From contig NZ_JAINZP010000027.1 in NCBI RefSeq assembly GCF_020166435.1, positions 1-59,379 on the forward strand: a stretch of 59,379 nucleotides of DNA, given 5' to 3'. Shown piece by piece: positions 21,045-30,463 of the stretch; within the stretch, counting starts at the first letter, position 1; each line of letters opens with the position of its first letter. The translations under genes were made by a program, and so were the position numbers. The notes below the pieces were generated by a model. That model saw only the letters and a list, made by a program, of their open reading frames with translations. It ran no database searches and was not told the DNA's origin. The stretch comes from Pectobacterium versatile (GTDB lineage Bacteria; Pseudomonadota; Gammaproteobacteria; Enterobacterales; Enterobacteriaceae).

Positions 21045-22460
21045 ATGTCACTCAGCCGACGTCAGTTTATTCAGGCATCGGGCCTTGCGTTATGTGCGGG
21101 TATGACGCCACTGGCAGCCAAAGCCAGTGGGAACCCCGCCGCATTGCCGATACCGCCATTACTGGAGTCGCGCCGAGGCCAGCCGCTTTTTCTGACCATG
21201 CAGCGTGCCCATTGGGCATTCTCCGGTGACCGCAAGACCTCCATTTGGGGAATCAACGGCCATTATCTGGGGCCGACGGTGCGGGTGTATGACGGCGACG
21301 ACGTTAAGCTGATTTACAGTAACCGCCTGAATGAGCCTGTCGCGATGACGATCGGTGGGTTGCAGGTGCCGGGGCCGCTGATGGGCGGCGCGGCTCGCAT
21401 CATCTCTCCCGGAACTGACTGGTCACCGGTATTGCCTGTTCGTCAGCCAGCGGCGACCTGCTGGTATCATGCCAATACGCCGAACCGCATGGCCCCGCAT
21501 ATCTATAACGGGCTGGCTGGGTTATGGCTGGTGGAAGACAGCGTCAGTAAATCCCTGCCGCTTCCCAATCACTACGGTGTTGATGATTTCCCATTGATTA
21601 TTCAGGATAAACGACTGGATAACTTTGGTGTCCCTCTCTATAACCCGCCTTCTAACGGCGGATTTGTGGGGGATTCACTGCTCGTCAACGGCGTGCAAAA
21701 TCCCTTTATTGAAGTGTCCCGTGGCTGGGTTCGCCTGAGATTGCTGAACGCGTCGAACTCCCGGCGTTATGTGATGCGGCTGAGCGATGGCCGGGCGATG
21801 CATGTGATCGCCAGCGATCAAGGGTTATTACCGGCACCAATGGCGGTGAACCAGCTTTCTCTCGCGCCCGGCGAACGACGCGAAATTCTGGTCGACATGT
21901 CGCAAGGCGAAGAAGTCACGCTGACGGCAGGCGAGTCAGCCGGAATTATGGATCGTCTGCGCGGGCTGTTCGAGCCTTCCAGTATCCTGATTTCGACGCA
22001 AATACTCACGCTGAAGCCGACGGGGCTGTTGCCATTAGTCACGGACAACCTGCCAATGCGCTTGCTGGCCGACAACATCATTGAAGGCAGCATCAGCCGC
22101 ACGCGCGAATTCCGTCTGGGTGACAGTCTGCCCGGCATCAACGGCGCGATGTGGGACATGACGCGGGCCGATGTACAAACCCAGCTTGGCCGCTGTGAGC
22201 GCTGGATTATCCACGCCGACACGCCGCAGGCTTTCCACATTCAGGGCGTCAAATTTCTGGTGCGCAGCGCGAGTGGTCGTCCGCCAGCGGTGGAAGACAG
22301 CGGCTGGAAAGATACGGTGTGGGTAGATAGTGATGTCGAGCTACTGGTTTATTTCACGCAGCCTTCCTCAATGGCGTTCCCCTTCCTGTATTACAGCCAG
22401 ACGCTGGAACTGGCCGATCGCGGCTCGACGGGGCAGCTCATCGTACAATCTGCGATGTAA
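21045..22460 (+). CDS. ftsP: Cell division protein FtsP (SufI)
   Basis: 471 residues (E. coli 470). A Tat signal (SLSRRQFIQASGLALCAG) exports it folded to the periplasm, where it protects the divisome under stress. It has three cupredoxin domains of the multicopper oxidase fold, with family blocks such as PNRMAPHIYNGLAGLWLVED. The C terminus lacks the HCHxxxH copper cluster, as in SufI, so no oxidase activity is expected. parC-plsC-ftsP order is conserved. Confidence 0.93.
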   Translation: MSLSRRQFIQASGLALCAGMTPLAAKASGNPAALPIPPLLESRRGQPLFLTMQRAHWAFSGDRKTSIWGINGHYLGPTVRVYDGDDVKLIYSNRLNEPVAMTIGGLQVPGPLMGGAARIISPGTDWSPVLPVRQPAATCWYHANTPNRMAPHIYNGLAGLWLVEDSVSKSLPLPNHYGVDDFPLIIQDKRLDNFGVPLYNPPSNGGFVGDSLLVNGVQNPFIEVSRGWVRLRLLNASNSRRYVMRLSDGRAMHVIASDQGLLPAPMAVNQLSLAPGERREILVDMSQGEEVTLTAGESAGIMDRLRGLFEPSSILISTQILTLKPTGLLPLVTDNLPMRLLADNIIEGSISRTREFRLGDSLPGINGAMWDMTRADVQTQLGRCERWIIHADTPQAFHIQGVKFLVRSASGRPPAVEDSGWKDTVWVDSDVELLVYFTQPSSMAFPFLYYSQTLELADRGSTGQLIVQSAM

Positions 22461-22800
22461 ACCGACCCATAGCCTGCCAACTTCTCCGCGTTACCCTCCG
22501 CCGTGACAAATGTGACGGCGATGCTTATCTGTTTCTTAATGTGATCCACCTCTATTCAGACAAACCAAAATTAAAGATGCGAAGGCGTGCGGACGATACC
22601 TTATATATTGATGTTGCTATTAATTAAGGGTGAATGGCGTTTTGCGTCGCGTACTGTTCCGGGTCTGATTGGTGCTAAAAGAACATTTTTTATTACAACA
22701 ATGTCAGAGTCAGAGCGTTTCGTTTCGCTATGAAATCAGGTTCACTTTCTGTTTTAACCTGTACGCAGCCAGAACGCTGCGTCACTAAAAGGGCTGCACT
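22461..22800. other. 340-base gap between ftsP and the GntR gene
   Basis: Apart from a short imperfect palindrome at 22499-22520 (arms CGCCGT/ACGGCG, with inner GACA/TGTG) just after ftsP, I see only AT-rich sequence. It presumably holds the promoter of the GntR-family gene. No small gene with a convincing ribosome site is visible. Confidence 0.5.
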
Positions 22801-23538
22801 ATGCGGGAACTACTGCTTTGGGTCAGGGATCAGCTGGCTGGAGCGCCGTCGGCGCCTCGCTATATGCAGCTCGCGTCGTTGCTTGAATCAGAAATCGGCC
22901 GCCGTAAGACGTTATCCGGCCAGTTCTTACCCGCCGAAAGACTGATTGCGCAGCAGTTGGGATTGTCGCGCGTAACGGTTTCCCGTTCCCTGTCTCTGCT
23001 GGAAGAGAAAGGGCTGATTGTGCGCCAGCAAGGGGTGGGAACCCGCGTGGCTCAACGGCTTAACTATGCGTTGAGCGCCGATGATGAAGGGTTCACCGCG
23101 CTGATATTGAAACAAGGCGGCGTTGCTGGCAGCCTCTGGTTAGAAAAGGCAATACAGGTTCCGCCTGCTGCCATCGCCGCAAAAATGTCTCTGCCGGAAG
23201 GCGAGGCCGCCACTTATTTGCGACGCGTCCGGCTCAGCAATGGTGAGCCCGTTTCGCTGGAAACGACCTGGATACCGCAAAAATTCCTACCCGACCCGGA
23301 AGCGCTTGAGCAGTCTCTCTATCAATATTGGGTGACGCGTGGCATCACGCCGGACAAAAAACGCTATCGTTTCAAAGCGATTGCCTGTAAGGCAGAGATC
23401 GCCACGCTTCTTGGTATTGCGGCGGAGGCACCAGCGCTGTACTGCCAACTGCATGTTTATAACGAACGAGGTGAACTGCTGGAATACAGCGAAGCACATT
23501 GCCGTAGCGATGTGTATGAGATTCAGTTTGCCGATTAG
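22801..23538 (+). CDS. GntR/HutC family transcriptional regulator
   Basis: 245 residues. The N-terminal winged helix covers about 20-85 (LPAERLIAQQLGLSRVTVSR then SLSLLEEKGLIVRQQGVGTR) and a UTRA effector domain about 105-240 (LRRVRLSNGEPVSLETTWIP, ending LEYSEAHCRSDVYEIQF). Such regulators usually sense sugars, sugar phosphates or histidine-related ligands. No obvious target operon adjoins it: ftsP is upstream and dkgA converges from the other side after 42 bases. Ligand and targets unknown. Confidence 0.85.
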   Translation: MRELLLWVRDQLAGAPSAPRYMQLASLLESEIGRRKTLSGQFLPAERLIAQQLGLSRVTVSRSLSLLEEKGLIVRQQGVGTRVAQRLNYALSADDEGFTALILKQGGVAGSLWLEKAIQVPPAAIAAKMSLPEGEAATYLRRVRLSNGEPVSLETTWIPQKFLPDPEALEQSLYQYWVTRGITPDKKRYRFKAIACKAEIATLLGIAAEAPALYCQLHVYNERGELLEYSEAHCRSDVYEIQFAD

Positions 23539-23580
23539 AAGAACAATGCCAGCCCAGTGAAGGCTGGCATCGACGGTGGA

Positions 23581-24408
23581 TTAGTCGTTTCTCGGCTCAT
23601 CAGGGTCCGAGCCCAGACGCTTCCCGCTGTCCAGCTTGGCAATTTCCCCCAGTTCGTCTTTATCCAGACGGAAATCAAACACCTCGAAGTTTTCCTTGAT
23701 GCGCGCAGGCGTCACCGATTTAGGAATCACCACCAGCCCGCTGTCCAGATGCCAGCGGATCACGATCTGTGCTGGCGTTTTTCCGTATTTGCTCGCCAGT
23801 TTACGGATAATGGGATGGTCGAAGACGCCTTCGCCACCCTGCGCCAGCGGGCTCCAGGATTCTGTCTGGATATGGTGCGTGGCGTTCCAGGAATGAAGTT
23901 GCTTTTGCTGGAGAAGAGGATGCAGCTCGACCTGATCGATGACCGGCAAAACGCCCGTTTCTTCTTTTAGCCGCTGTAAGTGGTGAATGTGGAAATTACT
24001 GACGCCGATACTTTTCGCCAGACCTTGTTCCTGGAGTTTGATGAGCCCGCGCCAGGCATCCACGAAGGTATTCTGTTGTGGGAGCGGCCAGTGAATCAGG
24101 TAGAGATCGATATAATCTAACCGAAGTTTTCTCAGACTCTCTTCCAGTGCTTTTTGGGGATCGGTGTGATCGCCATTCCAGAGCTTGGTGGTGATGAACA
24201 CCTCTTCACGCGGCAGGTTCGCGGAACTCAGTGCCTGACCAACGGCCTCCTCGTTCTTATAAATCGCGGCGGTATCGATCGCCCGATAACCGATGGACAA
24301 AGCCTCAGTCACGGCGATCACCGTGTCCTCACTGCTTGCTCGCCAGACACCAAGGCCCAACTGGGGCATGATATTGCCGTCCGCCAGCTTAACTTTCGGT
24401 TGCGTCAT
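23581..24408 (-). CDS. dkgA: 2,5-diketo-D-gluconate reductase A (aldo-keto reductase)
   Basis: 275 residues, matching E. coli DkgA (YqhE), an NADPH aldo-keto reductase acting on 2,5-diketogluconate, methylglyoxal and furfurals. Catalytic residues are visible: Asp/Tyr in IDTAAIYKNEE, Lys in ITTKLWNGDH, His in LIHWPLPQ. The NADPH site is IPKSVTPARIKENFEVFDF. In E. coli dkgA follows yqhD in one operon. Here yqhD lies upstream on the same strand, but 406 bases and a dispersed repeat separate them. Confidence 0.93.
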   Translation of the reverse strand: MTQPKVKLADGNIMPQLGLGVWRASSEDTVIAVTEALSIGYRAIDTAAIYKNEEAVGQALSSANLPREEVFITTKLWNGDHTDPQKALEESLRKLRLDYIDLYLIHWPLPQQNTFVDAWRGLIKLQEQGLAKSIGVSNFHIHHLQRLKEETGVLPVIDQVELHPLLQQKQLHSWNATHHIQTESWSPLAQGGEGVFDHPIIRKLASKYGKTPAQIVIRWHLDSGLVVIPKSVTPARIKENFEVFDFRLDKDELGEIAKLDSGKRLGSDPDEPRND

Positions 24409-24598
24409 CTCATTCTCCTTTTATATCCGTTAATCCATAAACTTATCATAGGGTTAACTGGATGGGCGACCTGTTCATATCACGGACATAGCGGAACGTG
24501 ATCCCTAGCAGGAACAGGCATATGATTTCATTCTAGTAGAAAAATTCGTCGGCTATACATTGCCTGATGATAAAGGGAGCCGATTGACTTAATGCCGA

Positions 24599-24675
24599 TC
24601 GTTTAAGCATCGAGATACACGGGGCGACCACAGGGGTGAGGCGTCCCTGCGGGAACCTCCCCCTGTGTTTCCCCT
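24599..24675. repeat. Dispersed ~77-bp stem-loop repeat, copy B
   Basis: This is the inverted copy of 13194-13270, with CACAGGGG/CCCCTGTG arms and a GCATCGAGATAC end. It sits in the 406-base gap between yqhD and dkgA. The rest of the gap (24409-24814) holds the dkgA promoter region and a small palindrome at 24740-24755 (TATATC-GCGT-GATATA), with no gene I can support. Confidence 0.75.
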
Positions 24676-24814
24676 AATAACGGGCTTAAGTGACCAATAT
24701 TAGCCGAGCGGCTCCCCTTAACAGACACAGCATTGAGGGTATATCGCGTGATATAGGCGTGGTTTAAACGATAGCGTTTTCTCCTGTCACTCGAATGATT
24801 GGGATTAGAGGGGC

Positions 24815-25978
24815 TTAACGTGCTGCCTCATAAATCTTCTGGCTTTCTTCCAGCGTGATGTCGCGGTGTTCGCCTAGCGCAGTCAGGCCGTGCTCGCTGA
24901 GTTTGGCGACCAGTGTTGGAATGGAGCTGCCATCCAACTGATAGTCAGACATGCGAGTCGGCACGCCCATTTTCTCGAAGAAGTCACGCGTGGCGGCAAT
25001 CGCGCCGTCGATGCGCTGATCTTCGCTACCGTCACGCAGGTTCCAGACGCGCTCGGCGTATTGCAGCAGTTTGTCGCGCTTCTGGGCTTTTCTTGCCGCC
25101 AGCATGGCCGGCAGAACGATAGCCAGCGTCTGGGCATGGTCAAGACCGTGCAGCGCCGTTAATTCGTGTCCCAACATGTGGGTTGACCAGTCCTGCGGCA
25201 CGCCTGCGCCAATCAGGCCGTTCAACGCCATGGTAGCGCTCCACATCACATTGGCTCTGACCTTGTAGTTCTCCGGTTCAGCCAGCGCGCGCGGGCCTTC
25301 TTCAACCAGCGTCAGCAGTAAACCTTCCGCAAAACGATCCTGTACTTTGGCATCGACGGAATAGGTCAGGTACTGTTCAACCGTGTGAACGAAGGCATCG
25401 ACTACGCCGTTCGCGATCTGGCGAGCGGGCAGGGTGTACGTCACGACCGGGTCGAGCACCGCGAAAAGCGGCTGCGTGTGGCGTGAGCGGAAAGCGAGTT
25501 TATCGTTGGTCGATTTACGAGTGATGACCGCGCCGTTGTTGGATTCCGAACCGGTCGCAGGCAGGGTGAGCACGGCCGCCAGCGCGACGCCGCGATCGAT
25601 TTCCGCCCCACCGGTTTGCAGAATATGCCACGGGTCTTGCGCCGCCTGATAGTCTGCGGCGGCAGCGATAAATTTCGTGCCATCAACCACAGAGCCACCG
25701 CCAACCGCCAGCAGGAAGTCAATCTTCTCCGCCCGGACAACCTCAACGGCTTTCATCAGCGTTTCGTAAGTCGGGTTGGGCTCAATGCCGGCAAACTCGC
25801 GTACGTTGCGGCCTTCTAAGGCGCGATAGACCTGATCCAGCACGCCATTGTGCTTCACGCTGCCGCCGCCGTAGGTGATGAGGATACGGGCATCGGCAGG
25901 AATTTCTTTGCCTAATTCAGCAATCTGGCCTTCGCCAAACAAAATCTTGGTAGGGGTATGGAGTGTGAAATTTAGCAT
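24815..25978 (-). CDS. yqhD: NADPH-dependent aldehyde reductase YqhD
   Basis: 387 residues (E. coli 387), an iron/zinc-type alcohol dehydrogenase of the group III family that reduces short-chain aldehydes and lipid-peroxidation products. Cofactor loops are YGGGSVKHNGV and AVGGGSVVDGTKF. Metal ligands lie in NGVVDAFVHTVEQYL and in THMLGHELTALHGLDHAQTL. It starts three bases after the stop of a nitroreductase gene, so both probably form one operon, divergent from the AraC-type activator gene (yqhC-like). Confidence 0.95.
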   Translation of the reverse strand: MLNFTLHTPTKILFGEGQIAELGKEIPADARILITYGGGSVKHNGVLDQVYRALEGRNVREFAGIEPNPTYETLMKAVEVVRAEKIDFLLAVGGGSVVDGTKFIAAAADYQAAQDPWHILQTGGAEIDRGVALAAVLTLPATGSESNNGAVITRKSTNDKLAFRSRHTQPLFAVLDPVVTYTLPARQIANGVVDAFVHTVEQYLTYSVDAKVQDRFAEGLLLTLVEEGPRALAEPENYKVRANVMWSATMALNGLIGAGVPQDWSTHMLGHELTALHGLDHAQTLAIVLPAMLAARKAQKRDKLLQYAERVWNLRDGSEDQRIDGAIAATRDFFEKMGVPTRMSDYQLDGSSIPTLVAKLSEHGLTALGEHRDITLEESQKIYEAAR

Positions 25979-25981
25979 AGG

Positions 25982-26722
25982 TTATTTGTCCAGTTTAAAG
26001 CCCTGTTGGAGGATCGCGGGCAAGACTTTCGGGAAGTAGATGTGTTGATAGTAACTGGCGGTGTTGTCACCCCAGTTGTCGCCGTCTGTGCGGCTGGTTT
26101 GCTGCCAGTGTGCCACCAGCGTTTGGTTATATTGCTCAATCGCCGCAGGCAGAACGTCCTGATGATAGGTTTCATCATGGCGGAATGAATTCAGCGGCAG
26201 GCGCGGTTTCTGATGCGCCGGGGTATCGACATAGCCGATAGCGACGCCTGCAACAGGGAACGTCAGTTCAGGAAGTTCCAGAAAGTCGATCATCGCCTGT
26301 GGGTCGCGACGAATGCCGCCAATCGGGACAATGCCCAGCCCAAATGAACGTGCGGCGGCCATTAGCGTGCCGAGCGCGATGCCGACATCCGTTGTGCCGG
26401 AAATCAGGCTTTCAAGGCTTTCATGCGCGTGCTGCTGCTTGTCGCTCATGGCAATCCCGACCTGCGTTTTATGCATATCCAGCACCACGGTAATGAAGAC
26501 GGGTGCTTGGGCAATCCACGGCTGGCCGCCAGCCAATTCGGCAATGCGTGCTTTGCGTTCTGGGTCGCGGGTGACGATGAGCGAGACCTGCTGAGAGTTT
26601 ACGGACGTCGGTGCCAGATGGGCGGACTGAATAATGGCATCCAGCACGTCATCGGGAATCGCTTTATCAAGATAGCTACGTTCACTGCGGTGTGAGGTGA
26701 ACAGCTCAATCGTTTTATTCAT
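25982..26722 (-). CDS. NADPH-dependent nitroreductase (NfsA/FRP-like)
   Basis: 246 residues of the flavin nitroreductase fold. The N-terminal FTSHRSERSYLDKAIPDDVL matches the phosphate-binding R-S-x-R motif, SAHLAPTSVNSQQVS is the FMN site and GLGIVPIGGIRR the second FMN contact. The long C-terminal extension is typical of NfsA-like NADPH enzymes. The frame opens at 26791, but the conserved MNKTIELF start at 26722 fits the family. It precedes yqhD by three bases, an arrangement absent from E. coli, suggesting a combined aldehyde and nitro/quinone stress response. Confidence 0.87.
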   Translation of the reverse strand: MNKTIELFTSHRSERSYLDKAIPDDVLDAIIQSAHLAPTSVNSQQVSLIVTRDPERKARIAELAGGQPWIAQAPVFITVVLDMHKTQVGIAMSDKQQHAHESLESLISGTTDVGIALGTLMAAARSFGLGIVPIGGIRRDPQAMIDFLELPELTFPVAGVAIGYVDTPAHQKPRLPLNSFRHDETYHQDVLPAAIEQYNQTLVAHWQQTSRTDGDNWGDNTASYYQHIYFPKVLPAILQQGFKLDK

Positions 26723-26936
26723 GTCTTTTCCCGTGGGATGAGAGGATGGCGGTATGCTCAATATTGTCATCAACCCACGTAAGACGTTCAATGCACATTT
26801 CTGTTTGGTTATTGCCTATTTCTACAAAATGTAGGAGAAAAGGGTGATAGTAATTCGCAGGTATGTCATTTTGTTTCTTCTGTCAGGAGAGAGGCTTCGG
26901 GCAGGAAAAGTGAACCCGTAGCGAGAGAACACCATT

Positions 26937-27929
26937 TTGACGCAGACCCCATACATGTCGACAGAAAGCCAATGCGAGCGGCTTGTTCAGAAACAGCCAG
27001 AACTGCAACAGATTGAGCTGCAACAGACGGTACGGCAGCGTATCGTGCAGCAGGCAATACGCTGTTCAACCAAAAGCTGGGCTACGCCGTCGCTCGTGCC
27101 GCAGGTCAGGATTCTTTATACGGAACAGCATCATCCGCGTGTGCCAGTGATGTATGAACCGACGATTGTCATCATTTTTCAGGGCCAAAAGATTGGCTAT
27201 CTGGGTGGAAAAACCTTCCAGTATGACCCGGAAAATTACCTGTTGATGACCGTGCCGCTGCCGTTCGAATGTGAAACGATAGCCAGCGTTGAACACCCGC
27301 TGGTGGGGATGGCGATCCGTATCGATATCCAGATGCTTCAGGATTTGCTGATCGACATCGGTGATGACGACAGCGCGATCCGCCCCTGTTCCTGCACGTG
27401 TGGGGTGAACAGCGCGCCGCTGACCGATGAGATTCTGTGTGCCGTTGAACGGCTGCTGGATGCGATGAATAATCCGCGTGATGCCCGCGTGCTGGGCCCG
27501 GCGATTGTGCGCGAGATTATCTATCATATGCTCTGCGGCGAACGCGGTGCGGCGTTACAGGCGTTGGTGAATCGACACACGCATTTCAGCCAGATAGCCA
27601 AGTCTCTGCGGCGTATTGAAAACCACTATGCCGATAGCCTGAATGTGGAACAGCTGGCGTCTGAAGTGAACATGAGCGTCTCGGCGTTTCATCATAACTT
27701 TAAGGCCGTCACCAACACATCGCCGTTGCAGTACCTGAAATCCTACCGCTTGCATAAAGCGCGCGTGATGATGATCAACGAAGGGCTGAGAGCGGGCGTT
27801 GCGGCCGCCCGCGTCGGGTATGAGAGCGTGTCGCAGTTTAGCCGGGAATTTAAGCGCTATTTCGGTGCGACGCCGAGCGATGAAGTCACGAGAGTAAAAG
27901 CCAGTAACATGGCGGTTGAGGAAAGCTGA
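26937..27929 (+). CDS. yqhC: AraC family regulator, YqhC-like
   Basis: 330 residues. An AraC_N ligand-binding domain covers about 55-210 (VMYEPTIVIIFQGQKIGYLG is characteristic of this subfamily). The double helix-turn-helix covers about 235-320 (LNVEQLASEVNMSVSAFHHN and YESVSQFSREFKRYFGATPS). YqhC activates yqhD in response to aldehydes in E. coli, and this gene is divergent from the nitroreductase-yqhD operon. The start is uncertain: TTG at 26937 has a GAGAG about ten bases upstream, while the ATG at 26955 lacks a clear ribosome site. Confidence 0.85.
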   Translation: MTQTPYMSTESQCERLVQKQPELQQIELQQTVRQRIVQQAIRCSTKSWATPSLVPQVRILYTEQHHPRVPVMYEPTIVIIFQGQKIGYLGGKTFQYDPENYLLMTVPLPFECETIASVEHPLVGMAIRIDIQMLQDLLIDIGDDDSAIRPCSCTCGVNSAPLTDEILCAVERLLDAMNNPRDARVLGPAIVREIIYHMLCGERGAALQALVNRHTHFSQIAKSLRRIENHYADSLNVEQLASEVNMSVSAFHHNFKAVTNTSPLQYLKSYRLHKARVMMINEGLRAGVAAARVGYESVSQFSREFKRYFGATPSDEVTRVKASNMAVEES

Positions 27930-27959
27930 AGACGTTAAGAAAGCGTGCCGTTGCCCGAT

Positions 27960-28619
27960 TTAGGCGACCGCACGTTTTTTGCGCCACACCACGATAGCCA
28001 TGCCGATCAGGCCGCTCACCAGCAAAATAATCGGGAGCAGGATCAGCGCGGTCATCACCTGATCTTCATAGCGTTTGACCAGCGGAATGTGGCTGAGCGC
28101 GTAGCCGAGCGTGACAATCCCCCCGACCCACAGCAGCCCGCTGAGCCAGTTGAAAATCTGAAAGCGCGTATTGTTTAACCCCGAAATCCCCGCCATCGTT
28201 GGCAGCAGCGTGCGGATAAACGCTAAAAAGCGGCCAACCAACAGCGCCGCCAGACCATGCTGGTGGAACAGATGATAAGCGCGCTGGTGGTAATGCGCGG
28301 GAAGCTGTAACAGCCAGCCTTTTACCAACCGGGTATCGCTCAGCCAGCGCCCTTGAAGGTAGCTGAGCCAACAGCCAAGGCTGGCGGCGATGGTGAGGAG
28401 AATCATCGTAGGGAAAAAGCTCATCACGCCTTTGGCAATCATGGCGCCTGTGAGCAACAGCAAGCTATCGCCGGGTAGAAAAGAAGCAGGCAGCAGGCCG
28501 TTTTCCAGAAACAGCGTCGTGAATAAAATGCCGTAAATCACCCAGATGACGTGGGGATCGGCCAGAGCACTAAAATCCTGCTGCCAGAGCGCCTGAATAA
28601 TGTCGTGAACCACACTCAT
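27960..28619 (-). CDS. yghB: DedA family membrane protein YghB
   Basis: 219 residues, same as E. coli YghB, an inner membrane DedA (VTT) protein linked to undecaprenyl phosphate or lipid flipping, proton balance and cell division. Family signatures are [20 protein letters not shown] and [20 protein letters not shown]. Several hydrophobic segments precede a Lys/Arg-rich C terminus ([10 protein letters not shown]). It lies between yqhC (convergent) and metC, as in E. coli. Confidence 0.93.
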   Translation of the reverse strand: MSVVHDIIQALWQQDFSALADPHVIWVIYGILFTTLFLENGLLPASFLPGDSLLLLTGAMIAKGVMSFFPTMILLTIAASLGCWLSYLQGRWLSDTRLVKGWLLQLPAHYHQRAYHLFHQHGLAALLVGRFLAFIRTLLPTMAGISGLNNTRFQIFNWLSGLLWVGGIVTLGYALSHIPLVKRYEDQVMTALILLPIILLVSGLIGMAIVVWRKKRAVA

Positions 28620-28697
28620 ATTACTTCCCGCCAGTGACGATATTCACTATCTCTCAGGCTGCGGCAATGAAACGCTGGGTTACCTGAAATCTACTGC

Positions 28698-28729
28698 CTA
28701 TCAAGCCTTAAAACTATCAAGCCCTAAAA
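28698..28729. repeat. Two tandem 16-bp repeats upstream of yghB
   Basis: CTATCAAGCC(T/C)TAAAA occurs twice head to tail, about 80 bases before the yghB start, within the 339-base gap between metC and yghB (28620-28958). It could be a regulator site or chance slippage. I see no gene in the rest of the gap, only AT-rich promoter-like sequence. Confidence 0.5.
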
Positions 28730-28958
28730 TCGGTATGGGGCCAAATGCCTTGCCGCATTGTGAGAATACGACAGGGCTTAATGCTAAATTTTGGTTAAAG
28801 TAACGCGTTTTTTTGGTCAACGTTGACTCATGATTATCATAACGCATTACCCACCGCGCCGCAGGAGAAATCAAGGCACGGCGGCTTTATGGCCGTCACA
28901 CTTTCTCTATTTTGTTTCCTGCTGGTCGTTTGGCTACGTTGAGTCTGCTGACGACGTG

Positions 28959-30149
28959 CTAGGTTCTCAGTCTGCTGAAGCCCGCGGCCAGATCGTCGAT
29001 CAGATCGTCACTGTCTTCAAGTCCAATATGTAACCGAATAAGTGTGCCGGTAAAATCCACGCCGCTCACAGGACGAATGGCCACCAGTTCTTCCGGTTGA
29101 TTCGCCAGAATCAGTGACTCGAAGCCACCCCACGAATACGCCATACTAAAGTGTTCAAAATGGTCCAGATAGTGCGCCAACGCTTCTTTGCTCAATTTCT
29201 CTTTCAACACAAAAGAGAACAAACCGTTGCAGCCGTTAAAATCGCGTTCGTAGAATTCGTGCCCTTTGCATCCCGGCAACGCGGGATGATTAACGACCGC
29301 GACTTCTGGCCGCTCCGCCAGCCACTTCGCAATGCGTATGCTACTTTCCTGATGCTGCTTGAGCCTGATGCCCAGTGTGCGCAGGCCACGGCTGGCGACA
29401 TAGGCGGTGTCGGCATCGACCATTTGGCCCATCAGGTAAGAGTGTTCACGCAACTGTGCCCAGCAGCGCTCGTTAGCGACTGCGGTGCCTAGCATGGCAT
29501 CAGAATGGCCGACGATATATTTCGTACCGGCCTGAATAGAGATATCAATATCGAAGTCGAGCGCCTTGAATAAAATGCCTGCCGCCCAGGTATTATCAAT
29601 CATGATGACGATCTCGGGATTGATACGGCGTACGGCTTGGACGATGGCTGGCACATCGTGTACTTCCATAGTGATGGAGCCCGGTGATTCGAGAAAGACG
29701 ACTTTGGTGTTGGGTTGGATCAGTTCGGCAATATCCGCACCGATGAGCGGATCAAAATAGGTGGTGCTGACATTCAGCTTGTGGAGCACTTTCGTGCAGA
29801 AATCCTGTGTGGGCTCATAGGCTGATCCTGTCACCAGGATGTGATCGCCTGCCGCGACGAAAGAGAGGATCGCGTTAGAAACGGCGGCTGCGCCGCAGGG
29901 GTATAAGGCACAGCCTGCGCCGCCCTCCAGCTCCACCATGGCTTCCTGAAACGAGAAATGGGTCAGCGTGCCACGGCGACCATAGAACAGCGCACCCTTG
30001 GCGCGGTTAATGGTGGCGTGCTTTTTGTCCTGCACGGTATCAAATACCAGAGAAGAAGCGCGCTGAATTACGGGGTTGACGGAGCCGTGGGTGAACTTCT
30101 TGCTGCGTCCTGCGGCGACTAAGGCGGTTGCCGTTTTTTTGCTTGTCAT
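28959..30149 (-). CDS. metC: Cystathionine beta-lyase MetC
   Basis: About 396 residues of the PLP-dependent Cys/Met metabolism family. It cleaves cystathionine to homocysteine, pyruvate and ammonia in methionine synthesis. The PLP lysine is in [14 protein letters not shown], the substrate-binding tyrosine in [12 protein letters not shown], and [14 protein letters not shown] and MIDNTWAAG are conserved. An in-frame GTG at 30155 lies five bases after AAAAGG and could be the real start, adding two residues. I see no MetJ box directly upstream. Confidence 0.95.
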   Translation of the reverse strand: MTSKKTATALVAAGRSKKFTHGSVNPVIQRASSLVFDTVQDKKHATINRAKGALFYGRRGTLTHFSFQEAMVELEGGAGCALYPCGAAAVSNAILSFVAAGDHILVTGSAYEPTQDFCTKVLHKLNVSTTYFDPLIGADIAELIQPNTKVVFLESPGSITMEVHDVPAIVQAVRRINPEIVIMIDNTWAAGILFKALDFDIDISIQAGTKYIVGHSDAMLGTAVANERCWAQLREHSYLMGQMVDADTAYVASRGLRTLGIRLKQHQESSIRIAKWLAERPEVAVVNHPALPGCKGHEFYERDFNGCNGLFSFVLKEKLSKEALAHYLDHFEHFSMAYSWGGFESLILANQPEELVAIRPVSGVDFTGTLIRLHIGLEDSDDLIDDLAAGFSRLRT

Positions 30150-30410
30150 AACCACTATTACCTTTTCTATTCAATCCTGCCGGATGACCCAATGCGCCAG
30201 ATATTCCCGATAGTGAGGGTGTGGGGAAATGAAGAGGCGTTATTCGATGTATTTGTCTTACGTTATCACGGCTTGGGCGGTGTGTGGGCAGGTTTTGTCG
30301 TCACGGAAAAATGGTCAGAGAGGTTGATTTTCCCGCGTAGAAAGGGACTTTCTGTCAATTTTTCTGGGATAAGATAGCGGTAAGTGAAAATATTTCAGGT
30401 AAAAAACGCA

Positions 30411-30455
30411 AGGAAAGCGCCATGCTATTCCACATTGTGACGAATAACATGGCGC
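30411..30455 (-). terminator. Terminator after the TRAP operon
   Basis: On the minus strand GCGCCATG pairs with CATGGCGC, extended inward by ATTC/GAAT with one bulge, and TTTCCTT follows. It lies directly after the dctM stop. The rest of the 314-base gap (30150-30463) is the metC upstream region with no gene that I can support. Confidence 0.75.
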
Positions 30456-30463
30456 ACTGAGCA

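Noticed and set aside
30150-30260. MetJ boxes upstream of metC
   Set aside because: No tandem AGACGTCT-like units are visible in the bases before the start.
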